This document shows positions 54,166-64,000 of a DNA stretch of 64,000 nt, piece by piece. The notes below the pieces were generated by a model, which was not told where the DNA came from, ran no database searches, and saw only the letters and a list, made by a program, of their open reading frames with translations. The position numbers were made by a program, and so were the translations under genes. Positions within the stretch are counted from its first letter, which is position 1, and every line of letters starts with the position of its first letter. This DNA is from Paramarasmius palmivorus (lineage: Eukaryota > Basidiomycota > Agaricomycetes > Agaricales > Marasmiaceae): NCBI GenBank assembly GCA_037176845.1, contig JAYKXP010000014.1:1-64000 (forward strand). Direction: 5' to 3'.

Positions 54166-56325
54166 ATGGAATCGGCCCAACATCATTTCCGTGCCACCTT
54201 TCATCCTTTTCTCTCTGCATGGGTCCAGCATTTCCTCGAATCAATAAGCGCGGGCAATATTCTTCGGCATCTCCTCTTTTCTAGCCCACTTTTTCTTTTG
54301 CTGTTGGTTCAGCGAATGAAAAAGAAAGCTTCAAAATGGTACGATGGTGTCCTTGTTTTGATCTTGCTTGAATTGACAATCAGAAAGCTTGCATAGACCA
54401 ACTCGCCCGCTCATCATCAATGGCGGAAATTTCACACTCGGGCGTTCCATATCTATCTCAGACGAAGACCCGTCGAGTGCATGTGAATGCGAACCCTCAC
54501 CTCCACCTTTCGTGACCTACGTCAAGCACATGCTTCTAATTCATTCTGGGTACCCTTTATGGCGCCCGGGTGTTACTGATGACCTTCCGGACTCCTATCG
54601 AAAAGTGGGGGTTTCGATAGGCGACGTCGTGGCACACGATGGGCAGGGCGGAGTCGAATACTTCTTCAATGTCCTATACAGCTCACATGATGACCGGAAC
54701 CTTGGGCGAGTTCCCGAAGACTTTGAACCGCTTGTCCTTCCATGGGACATTACGACAGCCTTGTATCAGCACAGCCCAGGATCTGTCATTAGTAGCGCCT
54801 CTAGCAAAATCGCTCTCCAAAAGATAATCAATTGTAGATCACACGACCATCCACATACAGGTGTGTAACGTGTTTTCTAGACTGACAAGCATGAACTTAC
54901 TCATTACCCAACCAACTCGGAGGTGTTCCCCCAGAATTCGGCTGCGGGTTTTTCTTGGCCTCTGGCGCTAATGAAGGTGCAGTTTTGGTTGTTCCTGAAG
55001 GGAGTCGGCGAGAAGACCACCGAAACGAGGATGCTTTCGAAGACTATGCAAAGAAGAACGCAATGTGCTGGTTTCGGTACATCAATGGTGTTCGAGGGCG
55101 TCGCCTGAGTGGAAATGCCTTGATTCTAGTCACTGGAGTCGATAAAACAAGCAATTGGGCGATGGCCTCATTCAATGGGGCAGAAACTGGGTTCGTGACG
55201 ATGGAGATGGTGCCGAGCCCATCAGGAGCACAAACCAAATATCAATTTCAGCAATTCGCTCAGGCCAACGCTCATACCGGCCCCATTGGTACCAGTCGGC
55301 TAGAGTGTTCAAGTAATCAGTCTAACCAATGCACATTTTTACGCGGCATTCGGGCTGTCGTTGGGCACAGTCGATGGTCGTCGAAGGTGTCTGTGAAAAC
55401 TGAGAATGTGCAGGAGACGTCATTTGACGCGACGGGCGGCAGTTTTGTTCCCTGTGGTTCCCGTGCCTCCAACAATCAATCAAACTCACCCTCGTCATCG
55501 CCCTCGTCGAAGTCATCATCGTCTTCCTTCTCTGCTTCGCTCGATGCAGCTGTTACGACCGAGCGAATTCCCCCACGCGATTTCGTAAATATTTTACACC
55601 TGCTGGCATTATATCTGCGCTGACAAACTGCCATACTCTAGGTATACGATCCATGTACGACAGTTGCCTACTATCTACTGGAACAGGTTTGTTCACACAT
55701 TGTTTTCTGTTATTAGATTCTAATATTCAGATCAGGTACCAGAAGCAAGCGTAGTGACAGTAAGGGATAATCATATACTGGGATTAATTCAACCGGTAAT
55801 AACTAGCCATTTCGTTTCAAACTGCATTCCATGCTCATATTTCCTGACAGGACGACGTATGTTTGCCTAGCGACGAGGAGCTCCTACACAGGATGCAGCA
55901 GCGCTTCAAGATTGTGCGAGAAAACGGTAGATACACTTCGATTCTGAGAGCAATAAATGATTAAGGGAAACACGCAGGCTACGCTTGGCTAGCACCACAT
56001 GCCCTTTTCGACATGCAATACATGACATCGCAACAAGAGGTGAGTATCACAGTAAAAGTGACAGTCTGGATAACCAAGATCCATCTGGTAGGGTCCCGGG
56101 GTGACTGATGCGCTGTCTTCAGACATTATGGCCATGCCGACAGCGCAGTCTATGTACTTTGCCAGTGTTCATCGCTCAAGTCATGACATTCAAGATTCCG
56201 ATGGTATCACGATAGAGGGTTCTATTAAAGAGAGTAGTCGGAAGGATCCCATTGATGACAAGTCGTCCCACCTACAAGGGCCTATTCATAACACCCTCGG
56301 CCTCTCCTCTCACTCACTACATTGA
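54166..56325 (+). CDS. SGYPLW-family protein, intact 8-exon copy (unknown function)
   Basis: Eight exons (54,166-54,346; 54,384-54,860; 54,923-55,584; 55,642-55,686; 55,736-55,795; 55,851-55,926; 55,978-56,039; 56,092-56,325) join in phase to 598 aa, and every intron has GT...AG borders. The N-terminus has a membrane segment (LLFSSPLFLLLLVQRMKKK). Then come NGGNFTLG, SGYPLWRPGVTDDLPDSYRK with VGVSIGDV (about residues 115-140), YFFNVLYSS, GRVPEDFEPL, GVPPEFGCGFFLASGANEGA, AVLVVPEGSRREDHRNEDA, ALILVTGVDKTSNWAMASF, CTFLRGIRAVV, a Ser-rich linker and a C-terminal VYDPCTTVAYYLLEQ ... LPSDEELLHRMQQRFKIV part. This is a large Agaricomycete family without a known role. The left-arm copy is broken, so this is the functional one. 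Confidence 0.82.
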
Positions 56326-56461
56326 TACACCGACATTGTCACGAGGGCGCAGGTTGCAGTTAACACCCATGATGTCGATGATGAATTTTATCGCTACCGG
56401 TGAGTAATGGCTCTACCTCATGCCCGCGAGACACGCTCCTAATCGCCATCATGTCTTTAGT

Positions 56462-56946
56462 ATGCCTCTCCTGACCACAAGTACAGCGGAGGCAAAGAAT
56501 CTTAATGCAGATACTGCTTTGGCCAAGGAAGATTGGTCTGCTGATACCTCTCCTGAGGCTGTGAAGCAACAAACCAAAGTATTGGAAGGTGGTTTGGCTG
56601 GAATATCCATGATCAACGAGAGCAGTGATGGTCAGCTTGGTAGGTGGGTCGAGGAGAACCATGATGACGACGACACTAGGGCCTTCGCCCTCTTCGTGTA
56701 CAAAAAGGTGGAAGAATTAGGAATCGAGAAGAAGCACAAGACTGTCTTGGTCCTCATGCAAGCTCTCTTCACCGAGAACGTTGTAGCGGAAGTACCCGAG
56801 TTTGCTCCTTTGTTTGCTGAGGTGAGCACTATCGCAAGATGGTCTCTTTCTGGATAGTTGCTGACTGTTGTCTATAGATGGTCAACTCGGAGAAGCACCA
56901 AAAATCTCTTCTCGATGGTATTGAGCGACTGGTCGGACTGTCCTAA
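56462..56946 (+). pseudogene. eIF5 C-terminal (W2 domain) fragment
   Basis: Two exons (56,462-56,821 and 56,878-56,946) read EDWSADTSPEAVK, LGRWVEENHDDDD, ELGIEKKHKTVLVLMQALFT, ENVVAEVPEFAPLFAE and NSEKHQKSLLDGIERLVGL, the end of translation initiation factor eIF5, whose W2/HEAT domain contacts eIF2beta and eIF1A partners. The N-terminal GTPase-activating domain and zinc finger are missing. The intron is kept, so it arose by genomic duplication. It may be transcribed as a W2-only protein of about 142 aa, but a truncated copy is more likely non-functional. Confidence 0.75.
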
Positions 56947-57027
56947 ACTCGGACCATAACCAATTCCACTGCCAATCTAGGATTCGTAACGCCTGGTCTA
57001 CATAGAGTATATGCAATCTATCACATC

Positions 57028-57917
57028 CTACGCTTCAATCTTCCCCGGCCAAAACGCCGTATCCTTATTCTCCCTAAACCAACCCTCATCATGTGCAATA
57101 ATCACCTTCGTACCTTCTTCCTCCAAAAACTTCCTAATGCAACTCAAATGCACCTCCGCCGCCTCACTATCCACATTCGGACATCCACCCGGAAACGGAC
57201 TCCCCGGCACGTCATGAGCTACATGCGATTCGCCTGTAATAACATTCCAGTGATGTGCGCTATCCCCTGCGAGGAGTACCCATCCACCATCCGGGGAGGT
57301 ACGTACGAGGACATTAATATGTCCAGGTAAATGACCCGGCGCATCGACGATAAACAAACTCCCATCTCCATAAAAATCCAACGTTCTCTCGAATGGGCCT
57401 ACTTTCCTCCACTCTTTCGACTGTGCGTCGAGAAATATCGTCCGATCCCCGGGGAACAAATCACTCGCGAACGCCGAGTTGGGGTCTGCTGGGTATCCTG
57501 GTTGGAATAGTGTTTGGGCGTCTGCTCCGACTAGGAATGTGCTTTTGGGAAACAGATGTGGGTTACCGACGTGGTCGAAATGGACGTGTGTTATACACAC
57601 GTATCGATTTGGGAAGGCTCCGATCCACCCTTGTGTAAGGAGTCTACGACGTCCTGAGGAACACGCACGTTCCAGTTCTTACACGTCAAAGCGTCGATGG
57701 GGGTGTAGTTCTCGTAATCTTGGCGTAACCCCAGATCGACCAGCATCTTCTTATCATTCGTGGAATGTTGGACGAGGAAAGAAAGGGAAGGAGCGTCGAG
57801 TTTTGAACCCGGTTGGGCGTTATCTAGGAGCATGTCGAGTTTGAATTCGATTATGCCGGCTTGGAGAGCGGAGATGGTGCAGTAGGGTTGGTTGGGGGTA
57901 GGTGTTGGGAGGCTCAT
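57028..57917 (-). pseudogene. Second lactonase gene, broken by one missing base
   Basis: The gene is 890 bp, exactly one base shorter than the intact 891 bp copy at 44.2 kb. The missing base (the second T of GATT in the codons for ID-Y) lies near 57,602, just before the metal motif THVHFDH. Before it the reading is MSLPTPTPNQPYCTISALQA to EPSQID; after it the other frame continues VCITHVHFDHVGNP to the end (FWPGKIEA). The metal residues of the second part are all present (DAPGHLPGH, AGDSAHHW, IIAHDEGW). It is either a very young pseudogene or a sequence error; only re-sequencing can tell. The neighbours repeat those of the first lactonase. Confidence 0.8.
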
Positions 57918-57950
57918 GGTTTGTTGAGTCTCTGGGTGTCATTTTTTGTG

Positions 57951-57958
57951 TTTTATAA
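57951..57958 (-). promoter_or_regulatory. TATA box of the second lactonase gene
   Basis: TTATAAAA on the minus strand, about 34 nt upstream of the ATG, equivalent to the TATA box of the intact copy. Confidence 0.5.
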
Positions 57959-58264
57959 ACGACAACGGGAGTGAAGGTGGGGTGTGCGAAGAAAGATTAG
58001 TGGTACGTTGGCATTGAGGTGATTTCGCCGAGGTTGGTCCCTAGCAGCTGACCGCGATTCGATGCCTTGGTTGAAAGACGCGTGGCGGTTGTCAGATTTG
58101 CGAACATAGATAGATAGAACATTCGCCCTGATTCGGTAGAGATTAGCGTCAAGCGTTCGAGTGGAAGATTCTATATATGCACTTACTGAAGCCAAAATTA
58201 ATCACACCCCGCTCTCTCTCTAACCATAAACACAACTGTCCACATCTACGAGAGCCCGATTTGC

Positions 58265-58665
58265 GAACAGGGATAGTTCAGAATCCAGGGCCAGCGACGG
58301 CGTGGGGTTGGCTTCGTCGAGGTTGACTTGCTCTTCGGATTGTGTGATACGAAACAATTAGTGGGACGTCGGCGTTGGGTTGGCTTCGCTGAGGTCGACT
58401 TGCTCTTCGGGTTGTTTCATACGACAGGTGACTATGCACTTCAAGATATCCTCGGTTCAGCCTGGGTGGAGATTGCAGGGATCACTGCTTGACCGTCTCC
58501 CCACAAACTTGACGAACAAAAACAGCCACATGCATGGACTTCTGGGGTATTGAGTCCTATTGAGAACATAACGGGTATAGAGTACTCACCTACGGCATTT
58601 GTTCAAAGCTTTGCCTATTCCAGTCTTCAACGTCCACATACATTCTGACACGACCGGTAGATGGA
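58265..58665 (-). pseudogene. EWFIxKP-family remnant and short tandem repeat
   Basis: The minus strand keeps only the end of the family (GAAGACTGGAATAGGCAAAG, the VEDWNRQSSEQM region at about 58,600-58,635). It is the direct duplicate of 45,290-45,540, so lactonase and this neighbour were copied as one piece. At about 58,295-58,430 a unit of roughly 65 bp (GGGTTGGCTTCG ... GACTTGCTCTTCGG) is repeated twice; the 45.3 kb copy has it once. Confidence 0.55.
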
Positions 58666-58841
58666 ACCGTATGTAATACAAAACGAATATGAATTGACCT
58701 GAGATGCATGACCTAGGTATCACTGGCAGTTCCAGAAACGAGGTATCTTGAAGACGTACCGTGTTACCAGCTAAATGTCATCCGTCCCAATTTTTCGTCG
58801 TAAGATAGCGAGCTCAGAGCGGAGTCCGTGAACGTTGAATA

Positions 58842-60394
58842 GTGAGTTTGCGCACGAGCCAGATTAGCCAATAGAGAGTTTGCGCACGTGCTGGATTTGC
58901 CATATGCAGCTTTTTTGCCATGTGCAAAGCCGCACGGCTCCACAACGCTTTCAAGGCTCCGAGCGCCCGAGTACCCACCGAATATATCAGATTTTCTCGC
59001 TATTTTTCTGTGTATGATACACTTATCAGACTCAAGGCTCATGAGAGGGTTATGACAATGACGAGGGATCGTGATTTCACGTATCCTAAGTATCCTGCAC
59101 TAAACTACACTAACAACGACAGCGTGATGAGAAATGCTCATACAGGTGATATTTGTTCGCTGAAATCGCGTGAACATTGAACATATAGCCATAAGTATAC
59201 CTGAGTAGCCATGCTACCTCAGTACTACGAAGAGTGTTGCCCCAGACTGTTCTTCAAAGGTGTTGTGAACAGGAAATGCGATGAGGGTGGTAATGTAGCG
59301 ACATTCGGTCTTCGACAAAGTATCTTGTTGATGTCAACAGATTCCTGCTTATGCTGGGCAGTATCTGAGGGAGTTCGGCGCAAGAAACGACGACGTACCA
59401 AAAGTGTTACACTCAACCCTGATTCAACCTGTCTCATTACCTCAACGACTTCCCTGTGCGGTAACCATCATTGAGAGTTCTCTTGTACCCAATTACAGCG
59501 ATTAGGAGCCCAGAAAACAGATCAACGACGAGTATTGACCGAAAAGTCTTGAGAGCAGGAGCTGCACGGAGAGCTGTTTGTGGAGTCGTGCGGCTTTGCA
59601 CATGACAAAAAAGCTGCATATGGCAAATCCAGCACGTGCGCAAACTCTCTAATATTGGCAATTTTCTCTTGCGCATAGCCACCGTGGCTCCAGCCTCCGA
59701 CCCCGTTCCTCCGCGTCGTTCAGAACGATAGCTGCGTTCACTCCCATTCAAACTCAACGTACGCCATTCACGAGCCTCAAGACAACTCCCTGAATCATCC
59801 GGAAGGCTTGGCTGTGATCTCCAGAGTCAAGATGAATGAAAAGAGGCATATTATTCTGTTTGGGCTAGATAACACTCTGGAGGCAATAATTCTGGTGCGG
59901 ATGCCTGCTTAATGACTCCTGAATGCTCAAACTGACTTTCTTGACGCTTCCCTACAGCTCTGAACATTGAGAAGACCGCCTTCCGACCATTATTATACCT
60001 CGGCATCCACTTCCATGCAAACCGATGTCACGGTTGGAGTCGTGGATATGCAATCAGGATATCTAATGTCCCCTTTCCATTTCTGCAGCTCACATATCTA
60101 TACTGCATAGGTTTTGAGACGATCTCCGTGCAATTCAAGCTGAAGTAACAGCATGATTGCGAATGACTTGAAAATGACTTGAAAGTCAACTAAACACTGA
60201 CACCTACCTCCTGAGGGTCTTAGGGAGGACTATATACACCGTAACAAAGCTTTTCATGTCAGTAGTTAAAAAAAATTGAGGGGTATCAGTGATAATTTGA
60301 ATTATTTTCGCCCAAACAGCGTTGTGGAGCGCGTTGGCTACGCGCAAGAGAAAAAAAGCCAATATTGGCTAATATGGCACGTGCGCAAACTCAC
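58842..60394. mobile_element. TA-flanked TIR element (outer, interrupted)
   Basis: The ends read GTGAGTTTGCGCACG from both sides, with homology continuing through GCCA, ATTAGCCAATA, TTTTCTCTTGCGC and TAGCCA (about 75 bp). TA flanks both ends (58,840-58,841 and 60,395-60,396). A second element of the same family lies inside at 58,874-59,649, so the outer element alone is about 775 bp. No transposase frame is seen. Confidence 0.82.
58874..59649. mobile_element. TA-flanked TIR element (inner, nested)
   Basis: The TIRs are about 73 bp and differ at about two positions (GAGAGTTTGCGCACGTGC, then TTGCCATATGCAGC and AAAGCCGCACG). TA occurs at 58,872-58,873 and 59,650-59,651. Removing the element and one TA restores a continuous CCAATAATATTGG in the outer element, like the outer right end. 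The near-identical TIRs point to a recent insertion. It does not code for a recognisable transposase. Confidence 0.85.
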
Positions 60395-60396
60395 TA

Positions 60397-61004
60397 ATGA
60401 GAGCGAAGGTGTTGGCCATTCTCGATTAGTCAGCGTTTCGAAACCTGGATTGTGACCATCATGAATGCTACTTTCTTTGGAAAGGTAGTCTCTCGTGATA
60501 GAAAATGTGGAATGAGCGATGCGGTGAGTGTCATTCTCATGATTGAGATTCTCGTCTGAGATGCTTACTTTCATTGGTGTACAAGTCCAGTTCATCGGTA
60601 CCTGCACATGAATGTCAGGCGTACATACATTATCGTATTCTCAACCAGGCGTCCGGCCTACAAGGGAGCTGAAAATGAATTACAACACATGATAGCATTC
60701 AAAGTACATCAAATGGTCATTTTCGGTGTCACTCTTTCTCGTTGGTATTACCCCGCAGCTGACCAAAAGGCTCAAAATCGCGGGGCACAAGCTTTTCGGC
60801 GCTGGCAAAAATAAACTACATCCATGAGAAACGATGAATGGTTAGCGGAAGAAGCTTCAGTCCCTGCTGTACAAACAAGTTGGGCGAAAAAGACCAGTGA
60901 CTGGGTTCGACTTGAGGATATAAAGTCCTTCTTGTCATGTCCATCTCTCAGCATCTACTATCCAAAGCCATCGGTAGTACCAGCAGCCGGTCACTGTCAC
61001 GAAA
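60397..61004. other. No recognisable gene; promoter region of the nuclease gene
   Basis: Frames of up to 89 codons on both strands show no motif. The segment GAGGATATAAAGTCC at about 60,914-60,928 carries a TATA-like word (GATATAAAG) some 85 nt before the ATG at 61,005 and is the likely core promoter of the nuclease gene. Confidence 0.45.
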
Positions 61005-62053
61005 ATGCTTAGCCTTCGAACACTCGCCTATTTGACCATCGTCGTCCTCAACGTCTCTGCCCTGCCAGTCACTTTCGACTGCAACGCCATGCCTGGTGAG
61101 TCTATCGCCCTCTTATTATACTAGTACTCCTAGTCTCACCAACCTTGCGTGACAGAGACGTGCAACAACATGGTATGCAACTTAGTTTTCTACACACATT
61201 TCTGACTCTCCCCAAGTGTTATGCGATGAATCGTGGCGTCTACAACCCAATGCATTTTGATTCTAATCCCGCTAATCGAGCTGGTCGCAGAACAGCTGCA
61301 GGGTGTAAACCAAACCCCAACAGATGCCAGAACAACCCTCCTACTGCCCTTCGTATCACGTACGTACTTTGCTCAGCTTATACCGTGTTCCCGCTCCTAA
61401 TTTCTTCATAGATGCGATGAGTATCCTTTCGCAAGCACCCACGGCACAGGTATGGGTGGATGGTACACAGGTACTGGCGCCACAACACGCTGTGTAAGCA
61501 GGGCCGAATGTTCCAGTAAGTATACTCTACGCTAGCCCTTATCGTCCATTCGAGAGTGCTTATACAACCGTACGCTACAGGTCAAGGCGGAACTCTTAGC
61601 GCCTTTTACCAATCCTTTGGAAGGGTAGACGGTACTCTAGTTCAAGTCATGATGATCAATACTGGCGCTGCGACACCATATTGCCTAAACCCAGCCCTTG
61701 CACCCGATGCTAATTTCCAGACGGGCATCGCGCCTCCTAACCGACGCGACATTGATGGTTTCGCGACTGGTGGCCGACCACCTTCCAGGCGCAACTCCAA
61801 CGCTACCCTTTACGAATACAAGACCGCAGCCAACCGCACTATGCTATCCATCTCGGGCCCGATCGACATTGGTACAAAAGTGTTTGTACCGAATTTGGAA
61901 TGGCAGAATCACCCGAAAGTGAATGGTTTGCTTGGTGTAGACGCGGATGGTGATGAAGATGTTTGTGATGATAATGCTGCACGGGTTGTGGCGGCTAGTA
62001 TGTTGGAGGTGGATGAGCTTGGCGAGTTTGATCAGATTGTTGAGCGTGTTTAG
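61005..62053 (+). CDS. Secreted NucA/NucB-type deoxyribonuclease
   Basis: Five exons (61,005-61,095; 61,156-61,172; 61,217-61,359; 61,412-61,515; 61,581-62,053) join in phase to 275 aa; the second exon is only 17 nt. Residues 1-19 are a signal peptide (MLSLRTLAYLTIVVLNVSA). The Cys-rich N-terminal half (FDCNAMP, TCNNMCYAMNRG) leads to RITCDEYPFAST (residues 82-93), the DEYPFA signature of the NucA/NucB nuclease family. A GGWYTG and a second conserved block (GGTLSAFYQSFGRVDG) follow. Bacterial members are secreted DNases; fungal homologs are presumed to degrade extracellular DNA. It is convergent with PWP1, with about 265 bp between the stop codons. Confidence 0.85.
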
Positions 62054-62317
62054 GTGTTTGGTGCGCGGATGGTATTCTATACAAATACAGTACATAACTT
62101 CTTTCTTTCCTTTTCTTTCGGGTCTGTGTCTTTGCGATGACTGTATATGTACTCCCAGTTCGTTCAATCCCCAATATGTGCTCGTGTTCGGCTTACTTTG
62201 TCAGAAGAGTTTGAACACTCTTCTTCGAATCGATCCTCTTCATCGTCTCGATCTCTCACACCTTTAGCCTGGTAAAGAAACTGTCGATTCGCAACTCGAT
62301 AGCAGAGCGTGAATAAT

Positions 62318-64000
62318 CTACTCTTCGCCTCCATCCTCCTCGTCATCTTCGTCATCACTTTGCACGCCGATAATACCACCACTACCACCTTCCTTCTCTT
62401 CTCTTTCCCGAAGCGCTCTACCAGCAGCTCTGATTTTAGGCCCAAACGCCTTTCTAGCGCCAAAGTTAGCTCCAACATCCCAGATTTGCAGTTTGGCTTT
62501 AGAACCGGCAGCTGCGAGGGTGAGAGGATCGTCCGGTGAGAACGTTGTCGAAAAGACTTTGCCCTAGTGATCGTATGAGTATCGTTTAGGCAACCAGATG
62601 GACAAAACAAAACTTACCACTCCGAGATCTCGAGATGTAACCAAGCTGACATTAGGTTTTCCTTCGGAATCTTCATCGATATTCCAGATCTTGACCTGTT
62701 TATCTGCTCCTCCAGTCGCTATGCATCCCTTGAAATGGGGATTCACGTCGATGGCGGAGGTTGCTCCATCGTGAGCGGACAGTGTAAACCGTGCTTGTGA
62801 GGGCTGGTCAAGGTTCGAAGGGAGTGTTCGAACGTCAAAGTTTAGGACCAGACCGTTTTCGAGTGAAACCTAGGGTAAATTCAGTCAAGCTACCTATAAA
62901 CAGACTCGAGTCTACTCACATAGAAATTGGTTTCCTGCCAAGGATCCCAACGAAGAGCTTCTACATCACTCCCAAGGAAGGCACCAACCCCAGTTTCCGG
63001 AGACCGCGAGTCAAACGTCCGAACAGTACGGTCGTAACTCCCGGTCAAAAGGACGCTAGGGTCCTTTTGGTTCCACTGGACTGCCTGGACTTTATCCTTG
63101 TGGACATCAAAACTTCGTATCGCACCACCTTCACCCCCATCACCTATCGTCGGATCACGACTCAAGTCCCAGAGCTTGACAGTCTTGTCAGCACTGGCAC
63201 TTGCCAGCAGATTTCTCTGCATTTTGTTCCAGGATAAACCCAAGACGGCGTCTACGTGATACGCCTTTTCGACTGTTCGAGCTTTAGTCTTTTTCTTCTT
63301 TTTCTTGCCTGTTCCGAGAGGTATTGGGACGTGCTCCTTGGTTTTATCCGGACGTCCCAGGACGGAATTTGGGTACATAGGGTCGACGATATCAAGAGAC
63401 CATATCTCGATCTCGGGGTCAAGAGTCCCAACAGCGATGTAATTCCCAAATCCAGAGCTTGTGGGGTCATTCGAGGGCGTAGTTGAGGCGGATGCAGGTG
63501 GGAAGTCAAGCCATTCAAGGCAAAGAGGGAAATTCGGAAGCATGAGGTCGTGATGGACGTAGAGGTTTTCTTCAGATTCTTCGTACACGTAGATTTCGAG
63601 TTGTGAGATGTCGTCCTCTGTTTTTGCGACTACGAGGAGGTTGTCGGTTGGGAGAACTTCGAGTTCTTCTCGTTCATTTGCTTCGTCGTCCTAAAGCAAG
63701 GAGTCAACTACGAATTGACCAAGTATAAGCTTGTACACACCTCCTTCAACGTGATATAAGGATCATCCTCGTTATCCTTGTAGTAGGTCAACCCTTTGAT
63801 ATTACTGAACGGACCGATCGCTGGGTACAATCAGGTCATATACCAAGCAAAATAGAAATCGTGCTCACGCTCTGCAGTTGTATCATCATCGTATTCATCC
63901 ATTTTATATTTTGCCATCTCGTCTTCTTCTTTAGGTGGCTCCGAGGGCTTTGAGGTCTCGTCCACGTCCATAGCATCTGAATCTTCACTAGGATCATCAA
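62318..64000 (-). CDS. PWP1: Periodic tryptophan protein 1 (WD40), 5' end outside the window
   Basis: Five exons are visible (64,000-63,869; 63,820-63,741; 63,690-62,920; 62,869-62,618; 62,563-62,318), together about 490 codons; only the very start is missing. PWP1 is a nucleolar WD40 protein needed for making the large ribosomal subunit. Order: acidic N-terminus (SEDSDAMDVDETSKPSEPPK), NIKGLTYYKDNEDDPYITLK, a basic tract (GKKKKKKTKA), then WD repeats (LGLSWNKMQRNLLASASADK with TVKLWDL; VQAVQWNQKDPSVLLTGSYD; VEALRWDP; FKGCIATGGADKQVKIWNID; FSPDDPLTLAAAGSKAKLQI), a short AGRALRERE helix and an acidic C-terminus (QSDDEDDEEDGGEE). It is a conserved single-copy gene and marks the start of ordinary core sequence. 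Confidence 0.93.

Larger units (their letters stand above)
42200..56135 (-). repeat. Right arm of the large inverted duplication
   Basis: The mirror image of the left arm. It is longer because of insertions: about 1.4 kb of TIR element (46,183-47,590), a block with an extra membrane-gene copy and the lactonase gene (about 43,540-45,200), and an 80 bp MITE (51,913-51,992). Confidence 0.85.

Noticed and set aside
1..64000. CRISPR arrays, rRNA or tRNA genes
   Set aside because: No regular direct repeats with unique spacers and no tRNA-like cloverleaf or rRNA words were seen. A dedicated tRNA search was not possible.

Overview
The window is nuclear DNA of a basidiomycete fungus, almost certainly a mushroom-forming Agaricomycete. 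The genes are split by short introns (about 45-75 nt) with GT...AG borders. The families are typical of that group: short F-box proteins with a Leu-rich tail, hydrophobin-like secreted proteins, relics of NACHT NTPase, ANK-MYND and HET-domain genes, and the lineage-type family carrying an SGYPLW motif. Two conserved eukaryotic markers are present, PWP1 and a piece of eIF5. Most of the window is accessory, duplicated and partly decayed sequence. Only the right edge looks like ordinary core genome.

Region 1 (1-7,032): a stretch with no recognisable gene, a decayed NACHT NTPase, and a berberine-bridge-type FAD oxidase gene that seems to carry two inactivating changes. Region 2 (7,140-21,060): a tandemly amplified module. 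Each unit has a conserved leader with a 5'UTR intron, an F-box gene, a spacer, a Pro/Cys-rich hydrophobin-like gene and, on the opposite strand, a metallo-beta-lactamase-fold lactonase gene or relic. There are three full-length F-box genes, one F-box stub fused to a lactonase relic, two hydrophobin-like genes, and a 2.66 kb TIR element inserted into the third leader. Region 3 (21,100-26,460): fragments of several duplicated families and a MYND/ankyrin gene with many frame breaks.

Region 4 (26,620-56,130) is a large imperfect inverted duplication with arms of about 11 and 14 kb. The left arm runs from about 26.62 to 37.79 kb and the right arm from about 42.2 to 56.13 kb. Both arms carry the same order of units: an SGYPLW-family gene (8 exons and intact on the right, decayed on the left), a His-rich MFNSGKHF family, a short repeat, hydrophobin-gene relics, and two adjacent intact multi-pass membrane protein genes. 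The 4.4 kb spacer holds a 5-oxoprolinase fragment, a multi-pass membrane protein gene and a HET-domain fragment. The right arm also gained a lactonase gene, a TA-flanked 1.4 kb TIR element inside a hydrophobin relic, and an 80 bp MITE. Region 5 (56,460-60,400): an eIF5 C-terminal fragment, a second lactonase gene broken by one missing base, and two nested TA-flanked TIR elements. Region 6 (61,005-64,000): a secreted NucA/NucB-type nuclease gene facing the PWP1 gene.

As a whole the window looks like a birth-and-death cluster. F-box, hydrophobin-like, lactonase and small membrane protein genes are copied together, often with their promoters, and most copies are then broken by small indels or transposons. 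Functional links between these families are inferred from co-duplication only.
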